Positions 44,792 to 54,802 of a stretch of DNA of 64,000 nucleotides are shown here, piece by piece. Source of the stretch: CAWJKP01 sp963843465 (GTDB taxonomy: Bacteria; Planctomycetota; Planctomycetia; Pirellulales; Thermoguttaceae). Where the stretch lies: the NCBI GenBank assembly GCA_963843465.1, contig CAWJKP010000001.1:2232001-2296000 (forward strand). Reading direction: 5' to 3'. The notes below the pieces were generated by a model. The model saw only the letters and a program-made list of their open reading frames with translations. It was not told the DNA's origin and did no database searches. Numbering within the stretch: the stretch's first letter is position 1; each line of letters begins with the position of its first letter. The translations under genes were made by a program, and so were the position numbers.

Positions 44792-45830
44792 ATGAAAGCC
44801 CTCGTGCTGACCGCTTACAACCGGCTGGAACTCCAGGACGTTCTCAATGCCTGAGGTCGAGCCGGAAGACGTGCTGGTGGAAGTGGGCGCTTGCGGGATC
44901 TGCGGCAGCGACGTCCACGGCATGGACGGCAGCACGGGCCGCCGCCGCCCGCCGATCATCATGGGGCACGAGGCGGCCGGTACGATCGTCAGCCGGGGAC
45001 GCGACGTGCAAGGCTGGGCCGAGGGCGACCGGGTGACCTTCGACTCCACGATCTACTGCGGCAAGTGCCGCTTCTGCCGGGCCGGCAAGATCAACCTTTG
45101 CAGCCACCGCCGCGTGCTGGGAGTCTCCTGCGAGGATTACCGCCAACACGGCGCCTTCGCCCAATTCGTAGCCGTCCCCCAGCACATCCTCTACCGCCTG
45201 CCGGCGGCAGTGAGTTTCGCGCGGGCGGCCATGGTCGAGCCCCTCTCGATCGCGCTGCACGCCGTACACCGCACGCCACAACGTCTGAACGATACGGCCC
45301 TGGTGGTCGGTGCGGGGATGATTGGGCTTTTGGTGCTCCAAGCGTTGCGCGCGGCCGGCTGTGGAACGACGATCGTCGTGGACCTCGATCCGGCGCGGCT
45401 GGAGCTGGCCGGGCGGCTGGGCGCAGATCTCTGCTTGCGGCCGGACAAAAGCGACGTGGTCCGCGAGGTCCTCGCCCGAACCGATGGATGCGGGGCGGAC
45501 GTGGCAATCGAAGCCGTCGGACTCTCATCCACCGTGCAACTGGCGGTGGCCAGTCTTTCCAAGGGCGGGCAACTCACGTTGGTGGGCAACTTCGCGCCCC
45601 AAGTCGAGTTGCCGCTCCAGGCCGTCGTTAGCCGGGAGCTGACGCTCCACGGTTCCTGTGCCTCTTGCGGCGAGTATCCCACCTGCTTGGAGCTGATGGC
45701 GCGAGGGACGATCAACGTCGACTCGCTCATCAGTGCAACGGCCCCCTTGGAGGAGGGCGTCACCTGGTTCGAGCGTCTTCATCGAGGCGGCCAAGGGCTG
45801 ATGAAGGTGATTCTTCAGCCCAATGCTTGA
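44792..45830 (+). CDS. Zinc-dependent medium-chain alcohol/polyol dehydrogenase, frame break near start
   Basis: About 345 residues. GGAGAATTGTG precedes the ATG at 44792, giving MKALVLTAYNRLELQDV, then a one-base insertion near 44838-44842 moves the frame to MPEVEPEDVLVEVGACG. Catalytic zinc ligands: Cys in CGICGSD, His and Glu in MGHEAAG. Structural zinc: four Cys in YCGKCRFCRAGKINLC. Rossmann motif ALVVGAGMIGLLVLQAL. It oxidises an alcohol or polyol with NAD(P); sorbitol- or threonine-dehydrogenase-like substrates are likely. It stands alone. Confidence 0.9.
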
Positions 45831-46459
45831 ACCTTCTAGTGCTAACGCTACACGCAAGTATGTCCCGCGGCAAGGCCGCATCCGGGAAGGACTGCGTGTC
45901 GTATCATGTTTATAGCAAAGTTCTTACGATTTTATTTCGATTGACGCGCCAGAAGTGCTATTGCCTCCGACGTTGTGCGTGTGCAAAATATGGACGGGAG
46001 CCTTGGCACCCGGATTTTTCCAGGATTCCTGGGGTATACTTACCTAGGCGGCAAAGTGGCGGTAAACTAAAGTCTTTATGACTCGCGCGAAGAAGCGAAG
46101 CGACGCCTTGCAGGAGGCTTGCCGGTATCTCTGCTTACAGCAGGGGCATCTTCTGCAACGGGTAAGGGTGCCGGGAGGGATGAAGAGCTACTGCCTTTGG
46201 GCACCCTATCTGGCCCTTTGCGAGCCGATCCGTTTCCCCGACATTCCTGCCTGCCGTCTTCCCACCCTGATTCCCAGTTTACCGGCGGCGGGCGAGACGC
46301 CCGCGCTTCTCGGCAGCGGTGAAGCGCGAGCGTCCCGGCCGCCCCACGTGCAACACGGCCAGCCAGGTGCGGATGGCAGGCCGCTCGGGAGGGATGTTGT
46401 CGGGAAACCTGCGCGGCTTGGCTGCGGGCGTCCATGATCCATTCCAGGAGAGTTTGCTC
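45831..46459. other. Intergenic region upstream of the acyl-CoA synthetase
   Basis: About 630 bases. 45880-46080 is comparatively AT-rich. A frame from 46078 (MTRAKKRSDALQEACRYL) runs into a repeat-like, Arg/Pro-biased stretch and is not supported. An imperfect inverted repeat with GGCGGGCGAGACGCCCGCGC-type arms spans about 46283-46343. Confidence 0.45.
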
Positions 46460-48601
46460 ATGTCTGTTGGTGTAACGGGTTCGAAACTGGACGGCATTTT
46501 TTATCCCAAGTCGATGGCGGTCGTGGGTGCCTCGACCCGGCAAGGCACGGTCGGCAACGACATTTTCCGCAACCTGTTGTTCAACGAGTTTGGCGGCCCG
46601 GTGTACCCGATCAATCCCAAGTCACCGTCGGTGATGGGGGTCCACTCCTACCGTTCGTTGCGGGAGGTTCCCTGGTCGGTCGATCTGGCCGTGGTGATCG
46701 TGCCCTCCAACGCCGTGTTGAGCGTGGCCGATGAGGCGGCGGAGAAAGGAATCAAGGGCATGGTGGTGATCTCGGCCGGGTTCAAGGAGACCGGGCCGGA
46801 GGGGGCGGAGTTGGAGGAGCAGCTTCGCCGCAAGGTCCGGGACGCGGGCATTCCCCTGGTCGGTCCCAACTGCCTGGGCGTGATCAACACCGACCCTGCC
46901 GTCCGCATGAACGCCACCTTCGGCCGCAAGATGCCCGCCGCCGGCAACCTGGGGTTCCTCTCCCAGAGCGGCGCGCTTTGCACCTCGGTCTTGGATTACG
47001 CCGAGGAGCGGAACATCGGCTTCAGCAAGTTCATCAGCTTCGGCAACAAGGCCGACGTAAACGAGATCGACATTCTCGACTACCTGGCGCACGATCCCAA
47101 GACGACGGTGATCGCCATGTACCTGGAGGACGTCAGCAACGGGCGGCGGTTCATCGAGACGGTCCGCGACATCTGCTGGAAGTCGCACAAGCCGATGCTC
47201 TGCCTCAAGTCGGGCCGCTCGCCCGAAGGCGCCAAGGCCGTCAGCAGCCACACCGGTTCGCTGGCCGGCAGCGACTCGGTCTACGACGCGCTGTTGATCC
47301 AGAGCGGCGTGCAGCGGGTGGACACGATCGCCGAACTGTTCGACTACGCCGAGTTTTATACCACCCAGCCGCTGCCCCCCGGCAACCGCGTGGCGATCAT
47401 CACCAATGCCGGCGGACCGGGGATCATGGCTACCGACGCCGTGGTGCGCAACGGCCTGAAACTGGCCGATCTCTCCGCGGAGACTAAGGACAAGCTGCGC
47501 AGGTCGCTGCCTGCGACGGCCTCGCTGCGGAACCCCGTGGACGTGATCGGCGACGCTCGCCACGACCGCTACAAGGCCGCGGTCCGCACGGTGCTGGAGG
47601 ACCCCAACGTGGACATGGGCATCGTGATCCTCACGCCCCAGTCGATGACCGAGATCGAGCAGACGGCCCAGGTTGTGCCGGAGGCCATGCAGGGCATCGA
47701 CAAACCCGTCATCTGCTCGTTCATGGGCGCCCGCGACGTGACCCCCGGCGTGAAGATCCTCCGCGAGGCGGGCGTGCCCAACTATTTCTTCCCCGAGGAC
47801 GGCGTGCGGGCCCTGGCCGCGGCCGACCGCCTGGTGCGGCTGCGAGAGATCTCCCATCGGGAAATCGTCGAATTCGGCGACCTCGACGTGGACGGCGCCC
47901 GCAAGTACATCCACTCCGCGCTGGCCGGCAAGCAGGAGCAGTACCTGGCGCAGGCCGATTGCCGTCCGCTTTTGGCCGCCTACAAGCTCCCCTTGCTCAA
48001 GAGCGCCGTGGTCGCCACGGCCGACGAGGCGGCCAGGACGGCCGAGTTGTTCGCTACGCCGGTGGCGATGAAAGTCATGTCGGCCGATGTCGTCCACAAG
48101 TGGGACGCCGGCGGCGTGATCTTGAACATCCCCGGACCGGAAGAGGCCCGGGAAGCGTTCGAGACGATCCGCCGCAACGTGCTGGCGCACATCCCCCACG
48201 CCAAGATCTCGGGAATGCTCGTGGAGGAGATGGCTCGCAAGGGCGTGGAGGTGATCCTCGGCGCCAACCGCGACCTGCGCTTCGGACCGCTGATGATGTT
48301 CGGCCTGGGCGGCACACTGGTGGAGGTGCTCAAGGACGTCACCTTCCGTTTGGCGCCGATGTGGGAGGTCTCGGCGGAGAAGATGGTCCACGAGATCCGC
48401 TCGTTCACGCTCTTGAACGGCTTCCGCGGCGCCCCGATCAGCGACGTCGACGCGATCGTCGATTGCCTGCTGCGGCTCTCGGCCATGGTCTGCAACCATC
48501 CGGAGATCGCGGAGTTGGACATCAACCCGCTGATCGTCCACCCCAAAGGCCAGGGTTGCTCCGTGGCCGATAGCCGGGTTATGCTCCGCCGGCCCAAGTA
48601 G
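46460..48601 (+). CDS. ADP-forming acetyl/acyl-CoA synthetase (fused alpha-beta)
   Basis: 713 residues from MSVGVTGSKLDGIFYPKSM, with CAGGAG upstream. Domains: CoA-binding (MAVVGASTRQGTVGNDI), two succinyl-CoA-ligase-like domains (GNLGFLSQSGALC; the phospho-His candidate in AVSSHTGSLAGSD; GNRVAIITNAGGPGIMATD), then an ATP-grasp domain (PVAMKVMSADVVHKWDAGGV, ELDINPLIVHP). It couples acyl-CoA hydrolysis to ATP formation, or runs in reverse for acetate assimilation. The complete domain set in one chain is typical of bacterial Acd enzymes. Followed directly by a family F repeat that may end transcription. Confidence 0.93.
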   Translation: MSVGVTGSKLDGIFYPKSMAVVGASTRQGTVGNDIFRNLLFNEFGGPVYPINPKSPSVMGVHSYRSLREVPWSVDLAVVIVPSNAVLSVADEAAEKGIKGMVVISAGFKETGPEGAELEEQLRRKVRDAGIPLVGPNCLGVINTDPAVRMNATFGRKMPAAGNLGFLSQSGALCTSVLDYAEERNIGFSKFISFGNKADVNEIDILDYLAHDPKTTVIAMYLEDVSNGRRFIETVRDICWKSHKPMLCLKSGRSPEGAKAVSSHTGSLAGSDSVYDALLIQSGVQRVDTIAELFDYAEFYTTQPLPPGNRVAIITNAGGPGIMATDAVVRNGLKLADLSAETKDKLRRSLPATASLRNPVDVIGDARHDRYKAAVRTVLEDPNVDMGIVILTPQSMTEIEQTAQVVPEAMQGIDKPVICSFMGARDVTPGVKILREAGVPNYFFPEDGVRALAAADRLVRLREISHREIVEFGDLDVDGARKYIHSALAGKQEQYLAQADCRPLLAAYKLPLLKSAVVATADEAARTAELFATPVAMKVMSADVVHKWDAGGVILNIPGPEEAREAFETIRRNVLAHIPHAKISGMLVEEMARKGVEVILGANRDLRFGPLMMFGLGGTLVEVLKDVTFRLAPMWEVSAEKMVHEIRSFTLLNGFRGAPISDVDAIVDCLLRLSAMVCNHPEIAELDINPLIVHPKGQGCSVADSRVMLRRPK

Positions 48602-48607
48602 CCCAAG

Positions 48608-48685
48608 TAGGTTATGCTTCAGCATAACGCTTGGTGGCTCGGCCGTCGCAGCCCACAGGGTCCGTTATGCTGGAGCATAACCTAC
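48608..48685. repeat. Inverted repeat, family F
   Basis: GTAGGTTATGCTTCAGCAT at the left and ATGCTGGAGCATAACCTAC at the right are complementary with one mismatch in 23-base arms. The last codons and stop of the membrane protein gene fall inside the right arm. Confidence 0.85.
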
Positions 48686-51600
48686 GGACCCCGCCTTGTC
48701 GCTCGGCGACGCCGGCAGATCCGTCCAGACATCGACCCATTGCCGCCAGGGAATGTGGATCTCGCCCAGGGGCCGTCCGTTGCCAAGCTGAGCGATCTGG
48801 CCCCCTAGACCGGCGTCCGGCAGGGAACTGTCCCAGTTTTGGGCGCCGTGCGAAGCATGGTCCGAGGAAAATGGAACGGTCCCCTTCTCGGGGTCCGCGG
48901 CGGCGTCGAGCCGGTTTTGAGTGAGGACCAACGATTGGCGAAGCCGCCAGGAAACGTCGTCCGCGCCCGCCGACTTCAAGAGCCCCAACAGCGCCGTCTC
49001 CCAAGGCTTCTGCTCCTCGGGCCAGAGCCTAAGCGACCAGTCTTCGCCCACGCGGTCGGCGACGAGGAGTCCCGACCGCAGCTCCAAGACCAGCGCCAGG
49101 CCATCTGCGGGCCACTGCGGTGAAGAGAGCTCTGCCACCACGCGGTTGGAGGCCAGCCGGACTTGACCCACCCGCAGCACGTGCTTCCAGCAATCGCTCT
49201 GGAGGAGCAGGACCAGCAGCTCGCGCTGGACGAACTGGCGGATCGAGTGTTCGAGGCGGACCAACGCTTGCAGGTGCTTGCGCACCGGGCTCCAGTCGCC
49301 GCGCAGCCGGGCGCGGCGCTCCGCCCGACGGAGCCGGGCAAAGAGCTTCGGCAGCGTGCCGGAGTGGAACCCCGGCCGCAGCAGGCGGGCCATGGTCTCG
49401 CCGTGGTGGCCAATGGGCACCGCTTCCAGCTCCTCCGGCCGATTGGCCGCATAGAGCCGCCAGTTCTCCCGCAGCTCCCAGACCAGGAAGCCGAAGATCC
49501 CGGGGATCACGAAGATCGTGATGCCGGCCACCGTCCCGGCCACCGTATAAGCCAGGCCCTTTTCCATGGTCGCTTGCATCGGCACGGCCAACCAGTGTGT
49601 CAGCGTGCCGACGAAGGGCCAAAGCAGCTTGTGCGACACGGTTACCACGGGGAAGTGCTTGATCGGATTGACCTGCGGCTCGATCAGCAGGTTCACGCAG
49701 AAGCGGATCACGTAGGCCACGAAGAACCAGAATACGCCCAGGATCGCTTTGCAGGTGAACGAGAGCCGCGTCTCTCCGCTGCGGAAACGCAGCCACTCGT
49801 CGACCGTGTACAAGAGCCGCTCGATGCTTTCCACGAGAAACTTGAAGACGTCGACCACCAGCCAGAAGAGGTTCTTCAGGATCCGCAAGCCGAAGCGCTG
49901 CCAGGAAATCACGATCCCATCGGTCAACAACTCCTCGACGTTGCGGCCCAAGCGCGAGTTCAACAGCAGGTTGACGCCCAGAAAGACCAACCCCGCGGCC
50001 AGCCACGAAGTGGTGCGGTTCCGCGACTCCAGGGGAAGGATCGGGCGCAAGAGCGCGGTGAAGATCAACGGCTTAACCAGGAAGCGAAGCGCGAGCCGGT
50101 AGACGCGGCTCTTGAGCACCCGTTGGACGATCGGCAAGTCGGCGACCCAATGCGCTGTGCGCTCCACGGCGTTGGTCGTTGCCAGGAAGCCGCTCTTCAG
50201 CACCCACCAGAGGCCGCGGCGGAAGCCGTCGACGTAGATCAGCCCCAAGAGCAACAACCCCAGCGCCAGTACGTTCAGCACCGTGAAGAGATGGAGATCG
50301 ATATGCGCCGTCTTCTCGACCACGTGATCGGCAAAACGCAGTACCAAGAGGGCCCCGCCGAAAGGCACCGTCGCGTAGCGGGTGAGGAAGCGGCCGGTCT
50401 TGGTGCCGAAGGCCAGCGAGCTGAGCTGCTGCATCCAGCGGAGGTAGAACTCGCCCCGGCGGTAGACGCCGTCCAGCGTGCGGGCCAACCGGCGGTCGGC
50501 TTGGAGCAACTGGTCGCCTTGGAGAAAGGCCCTGGGATTGGCGGAGTCGGGGAGCTTGAGGTTGTTGCGCGACAGGGCGTCGCGCAGATCGCCCATGGTG
50601 AGGAACCCCCGCTCGACGACCCGATCCAACAGCTCCTCGATCAACTTCTGCCGGGCGACCTTCTCCGGCCGGTTCACAGGCACCAGCGCCACGTCGTCCA
50701 AGGCGGCCGTGATCCGCGGCCGCAACCGCTGGCGAAGCCGCTGCTCTGCCCGAGTGCCGGCGTCGTCCAGCAGCTTGGAAAGCTGCTCCCGCTGCCCGTC
50801 GCTCAGCCGGACCGCGGCCAGCCGCCGGGTGGCGCTGCGAAGGTGCTTGGACATCAGCACCTCGCGCTGGCTGGGCAACCCGCGACGGATGGGACGCTGA
50901 CCCCAGGACCCGGCCCACTCCACCAGGTCCACGGTGTAGATCTCCCGCTCGTGGTCCACGCAGACCTTCTGCAAATCGTAGAGTAGCCGGGCCTCGGTGG
51001 TCCAGATCCCCGACGCGGCCCGGTCGGCCAGGGTCTCCAACGAATCGTGCCACGCCTGCCGGTCGGCCTCGCCGATCTCCAACGCTACCTGGAGGCGGCA
51101 GACCAGGCGCTCGAACGTCTTTCTTTGCCGCCGCCCGGGTCCTCGCCCGCAGCGCCGGCGACGCCAGCCGTTGGGCCTTCCCCCGGCAGATGGCCGACCG
51201 CACCACGTTTCCCACTGCCGCCGCCTGCTCCGCCCGACGGAGCAGCCGGCGATAGGCTGCTTCCGACGGGTCGCCCGAAGTGGCCAATGGCGTGTGGCGA
51301 GTGGCGAGGTCGGCACCGTTGAACGAACCAGCCTTGGCGTCCGATTCGGCGGTAGGCGCATCAGGGTCAGCTTGCCCAACGGTGGCGCCGGCACTACGGG
51401 GCAAGGAACTCGCCGCTCGCCGCTCGCCACTCGCCGTTTGTTCCATCGGATCGGGCGCCCCCGGCAGCCGCGTCGCCGCCAGCAGGGCCGCGTCGTCAAC
51501 GTCCTCCGCCAAGATCTTGTCAATCGTCGGCCAGTCTTCGATCGCGGGGAAGTAACAGGCCAACAACCCAGGTGCAAAACACTTCAACTCCAGCGCCACG

Positions 51601-52160
51601 GCCGTGAACTCAACGTACACGGCCGGGTCGTCGCGAGGCGGCAACAGAAACGCCTCCTGCTCCAGCACTGCACGGATCTCTTCGAACTCCACCTGCCCGA
51701 TCCTCGCCAGCCGCTCGGCCACGGCAACCGGGTCGAGCTGCCCCGCCTGCCGCCGCTGGTCCATGGCCAGATGAATGCGCAAGTGGAACAACAGTCGCCA
51801 GTAGCGCAACAGCGTCTGGCCGGCCGTTTCGCCGTCGAGCCTGGCCTGGTCCGGCCGCGCCAACAGCAGCACCTTCTCCGGCAGCGGCTCTTCTACGTCC
51901 AGGCCGATCTCCGGCTTCTCCACGATCTTCAAGAGCGGCTCGCGGAGGATCGCATAACTCTTCCGGTGCGGGATCCGCAACGTCATGCCCGGGAGTTGGC
52001 AGTCCTGGCGGATCACGCGGCGGAGAATCCGCGGCGGGGCGAGAAACACCCTGCGGTCGACCATCCGCAGCGCCTGCTCCAACTCGGCCACCATCAGGTG
52101 CGGGCCGTGGACCGGGCCCCTCGCGTGCGGATGGTCCGCTGGCCTCGTCGACGTGTTCAA
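48665..52160 (-). CDS. Giant multi-pass membrane protein, one frame break
   Basis: About 1165 residues in two frames joined near 51120-51170. N-terminal ~330 residues are soluble (RKSYAILREPLLKIVEKPE, RYWRLLFHLRIHLAM). After the shift a helical region (ARQKLIEELLDRVVERGFLT) precedes 6-8 predicted membrane helices (for example VLALGLLLLGLIYVDG, LAAGLVFLGVNLLL, GIFGFLVWEL). The start is a TTG that overlaps the VWA gene's stop, so the two are coupled. Two in-frame repeat-derived inserts are visible: around 51280-51440 (SGERRAASSLPRSAG) and near the C-terminus (EKGTVPFSSDH). Function unknown; pairing with VWA proteins suggests an envelope machine. Confidence 0.72.
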
Positions 52161-52966
52161 TGCGCAGCCTCTTGCTGGTCGGTTCCCGCCTGCTTGAGCT
52201 GGGTGCTGTCGACGTAGGCGTACTGACCGCCGGTAAGCTGGGCGAGTTTTTCCAGAAAACTCGTTTCCGCCCCCCGCGGACCCGGGCAGAACTGGATGGT
52301 ATTGATGATCGTTCCCGCCGCCCAGCGCTGGACCTTCTCTAGCTCGCGGTCGGTGAGCTTGGGCCGGTCGCCGTCGGTGAGGAAGAAGATCACGTCGGGG
52401 TGCATTCCCGTGGCCGCCCGCAAAGCTTCCAGGTGGTCGGTGCCGCCTTCGGCGACGATCGAGCCGATGAATTGGATCGCCCGCTGCTTGTTGTTCTCGT
52501 TGCCGAAGGCCAGCTTGCCGGCCACTCCGCTGGGATTGAAGAGCGTGGGCCGATCGTTATAGAAGATCATCTGGAACTGCTGCGTTTCTCCCAAGTTCCG
52601 CAGGCTCTTCAGCAACTCGCCCTTGACCATTTGCAACAACGTCCGCCCCGATCCGCCCATACTGCCGGAACGGTCGAAGACATAAACGAAGCTGTACCCT
52701 TCCCCCGCGACCCCGAAGAGACTGGTCCGGGCCTTGCCTCCACCGCCCGGAATGAAGGTCGTCGACTGGTCCTTGGGATTGCGCTGCCCGGCCGCGGGAA
52801 TGAGGGCCGACGCATTGGGACGCTCCGGAGCGCCGTCGTCGGCCACCGCCGGGCGTTGGCTGGCAAACCCGACAGCCAACGCCAGCCCGGCCAATACCAG
52901 CCGATCGAGTCCCCATCTTCCGATCGCCGTCCAGCGGCTCCAGACAGGCGCATACATCGGACTCAT
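52157..52966 (-). CDS. VWA-domain protein, membrane-anchored or secreted
   Basis: 269 residues. A hydrophobic N-terminal segment (LDRLVLAGLALAVGFASQRPA) is a signal peptide or anchor. The von Willebrand A domain follows with the metal-ion site DRSGSMGGSG, Thr in EGGTDHL and Asp in FFLTDGDRPKL, all intact. VWA domains bind proteins through Mg2+ and in planctomycetes often occur in envelope complexes. Its stop overlaps the start of the large membrane protein, which suggests they work together. Confidence 0.88.
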   Translation of the reverse strand: MSPMYAPVWSRWTAIGRWGLDRLVLAGLALAVGFASQRPAVADDGAPERPNASALIPAAGQRNPKDQSTTFIPGGGGKARTSLFGVAGEGYSFVYVFDRSGSMGGSGRTLLQMVKGELLKSLRNLGETQQFQMIFYNDRPTLFNPSGVAGKLAFGNENNKQRAIQFIGSIVAEGGTDHLEALRAATGMHPDVIFFLTDGDRPKLTDRELEKVQRWAAGTIINTIQFCPGPRGAETSFLEKLAQLTGGQYAYVDSTQLKQAGTDQQEAAH

Positions 52967-53237
52967 CTCCGAAAGGGCTTAGGGCAGCAAAAGTTACGGC
53001 GCTACCGCTCAATTTTAGGTCGCGTGATACGCGCCGTCAACGCGAGTTACCCGCCACAGGTGGGGCATCTGCTGCGCCTGGTCTCCAGCACGAAACATCG
53101 CCAAGCTCGGATTCCCGAAGATGTCCGAGAGCGACGATGCGCCTACCAGGCTGGCACCTACCTGCGATACGAAGGCCCCGCGCTCGTGATCGGCGGCGTC
53201 GAATTCTTGTCGCGCCCTATCAGGTCTCAGTGCCGGC

Positions 53238-53492
53238 CTACCAGACGTCGGCGAAGGATTGTCGCCCTGCGGCGGCGAAATGGGGAGCCGGGCGTTTCTT
53301 CTTGGCACTGCCTTCGACCCAGAAAGACGCCACCCACAAGACCACCTCCCGGTAAGGAGGCTCGGTCCGCACCTGCACCCGCCCCTCATGGACTGCCAAC
53401 ACGGTGCAAAGAATCGATTCGTGGCAGAGCGAAGCGGCCCCGATGAACGGGGCTAGATTGACCTGGACGCGATCGCCAGCTTCAAGATCCAT
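53238..53492 (-). CDS. Small hypothetical protein
   Basis: 84 residues from MDLEAGDRVQVNLAPFIGAA; AGGAGG sits correctly upstream, which decides against the longer frame to 53561. The alternating strand pattern (ILCTVLAVHEGRVQVRTEPP, REVVLWVASFWVEG) looks like a small beta-barrel (SH3-like), followed by a basic tail. Role unknown. Confidence 0.65.
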   Translation of the reverse strand: MDLEAGDRVQVNLAPFIGAASLCHESILCTVLAVHEGRVQVRTEPPYREVVLWVASFWVEGSAKKKRPAPHFAAAGRQSFADVW

Positions 53493-53942
53493 GACCCTTG
53501 ATCCTCCTGACAGCGCTGATTGGCTCAACGCGGCAAACGAGTCGCCGATTCCTTTCCGCATTTCAGCGTTCCGTCAAAGTAGAGGACATCCTTATCAGCT
53601 AATCGGGGCAGTCCACCTCCGAACCAACGACCTCATAACTTCGGCAGCGATTGAGATCATTAGAAGCCGTTCTCGGCGGAATTCAACTCCCCCGCCGGGT
53701 CGTGCGATGGGGATGGCGTCCTGCCCCCCGGCCCTAAGGCCAGCCGCGTCCGCAGGATACGCCGCAGAAAAATTCTTCTTCTCAAGCGACGATTTTCCCG
53801 GACACGTGGACACGTGGTCGCCTCTGGCGGGGGATCAGTTTGCGCATCTTGCCGCGGATGTCGTGCCCCTTGCCCGTGTGCCCGCATCCGAGGGACAATA
53901 ACCGTTTTCCCTACCTCGGGGCGATGGTGGAGTTCAGCCGGC
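53493..53942. other. Intergenic region upstream of rsmG
   Basis: 450 bases between divergent genes. Open frames have no family features. A short direct repeat GGACACGTGGACACGTGG occurs near 53799-53817. Nothing else recognised. Confidence 0.45.
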
Positions 53943-54608
53943 GTGCGCACGTCCCGCGAAGCACTGGCCGCCGCGATGGCGGAGCACGGAATCGAATTGC
54001 CGCTGGACCGGATCGCCTTGCTGGATCGTTATTGCGCGACGCTTTGGGAGTGGAACGCGCGGCTCAATCTCACCCGCCACACCGACTATCAGAAGTTTGT
54101 CACTCGCGACCTGGTCGACAGCCTGGCCTTTTCCCGCTTCCTTGCGCCCGGCGAGCGCGTGCTGGACGTGGGGACCGGCGGCGGGGTGCCGGGCGTGGTG
54201 CTGGCCATCTTGCGGCCGGACCTGCCGATCGCGCTGTGCGAGTCGGTGGGCAAGCGCGCGCGGGCGGTAAGCGACATCGTCGCCCGGCTGGGGCTCTCCA
54301 CGCCGATCCACGAGAGCCGGGCGGAAGACCTGTTGGCGCGGATCCGCTTCCAGACCCTGGTGATCCGCGCGGTGGCCCGGCTGCATCGCTTGCTGGCGTG
54401 GTTTCGCCCCCACTGGGACCATTTTGATCGCATGTTGGTGCTCAAAGGCCCGGCCTGGATCGACGAGCGGGGCGAGGCCCGGCACCTCGGACTGCTCCAG
54501 GGTCTGGCCCTACGGAAGCTGGCCTCGTATCCCCTGATCGGCACCGAGTCGGAGAGCGTGCTGCTGCAAATCTGTCCCAAGGACTTTCTGTTGCGGAAAC
54601 AGGGGTAG
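53943..54608 (+). CDS. rsmG: 16S rRNA (guanine-N7)-methyltransferase RsmG
   Basis: 221 residues from a GTG start (VRTSREALAAAMAEHGIELP), with GGAG upstream; a longer frame to 53814 is low-quality sequence. Family features: LLDRYCATLWEWNARLNLTR, the SAM-binding loop VLDVGTGGGVPGVVLAIL, and LVIRAVARLHRLLAWF. RsmG methylates G527 of 16S rRNA using SAM. The usual partners gidA/parA are not adjacent. The stop codon falls in the first bases of a family A repeat. Confidence 0.92.
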   Translation: MRTSREALAAAMAEHGIELPLDRIALLDRYCATLWEWNARLNLTRHTDYQKFVTRDLVDSLAFSRFLAPGERVLDVGTGGGVPGVVLAILRPDLPIALCESVGKRARAVSDIVARLGLSTPIHESRAEDLLARIRFQTLVIRAVARLHRLLAWFRPHWDHFDRMLVLKGPAWIDERGEARHLGLLQGLALRKLASYPLIGTESESVLLQICPKDFLLRKQG

Positions 54609-54621
54609 GGTGGGTCCAGGC

Positions 54622-54719
54622 GTAGGGTGGGACAAGGCCGCCTTGGCGGCCGCCGGCCCACCAGGGACGGGCAACCTCGGTGGGCCGGCGCTCGCGCACG
54701 CGAGCTTGTCCCACCCTAC
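54622..54719. repeat. REPIN-like inverted repeat, family A
   Basis: GTAGGGTGGGACAAG on the left and CTTGTCCCACCCTAC on the right are perfect 15-base complements, with internal GGCCGGCCCACC-type blocks. A partial extra GTAGGGTGGG copy begins at 54605. Confidence 0.9.
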
Positions 54720-54802
54720 GCTGTCCGGCTTGTGCGGCGCCGGCCCCCGAAGTAGGATGGGGAAAACATCAGGCCGTTTCAACTTGACGCCAGGAGAAAG
54801 CC

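Noticed and set aside
46078..46437. Possible small gene upstream of the acyl-CoA synthetase
   Set aside because: The second half is translated inverted repeat and no ribosome binding site or family match supports it.
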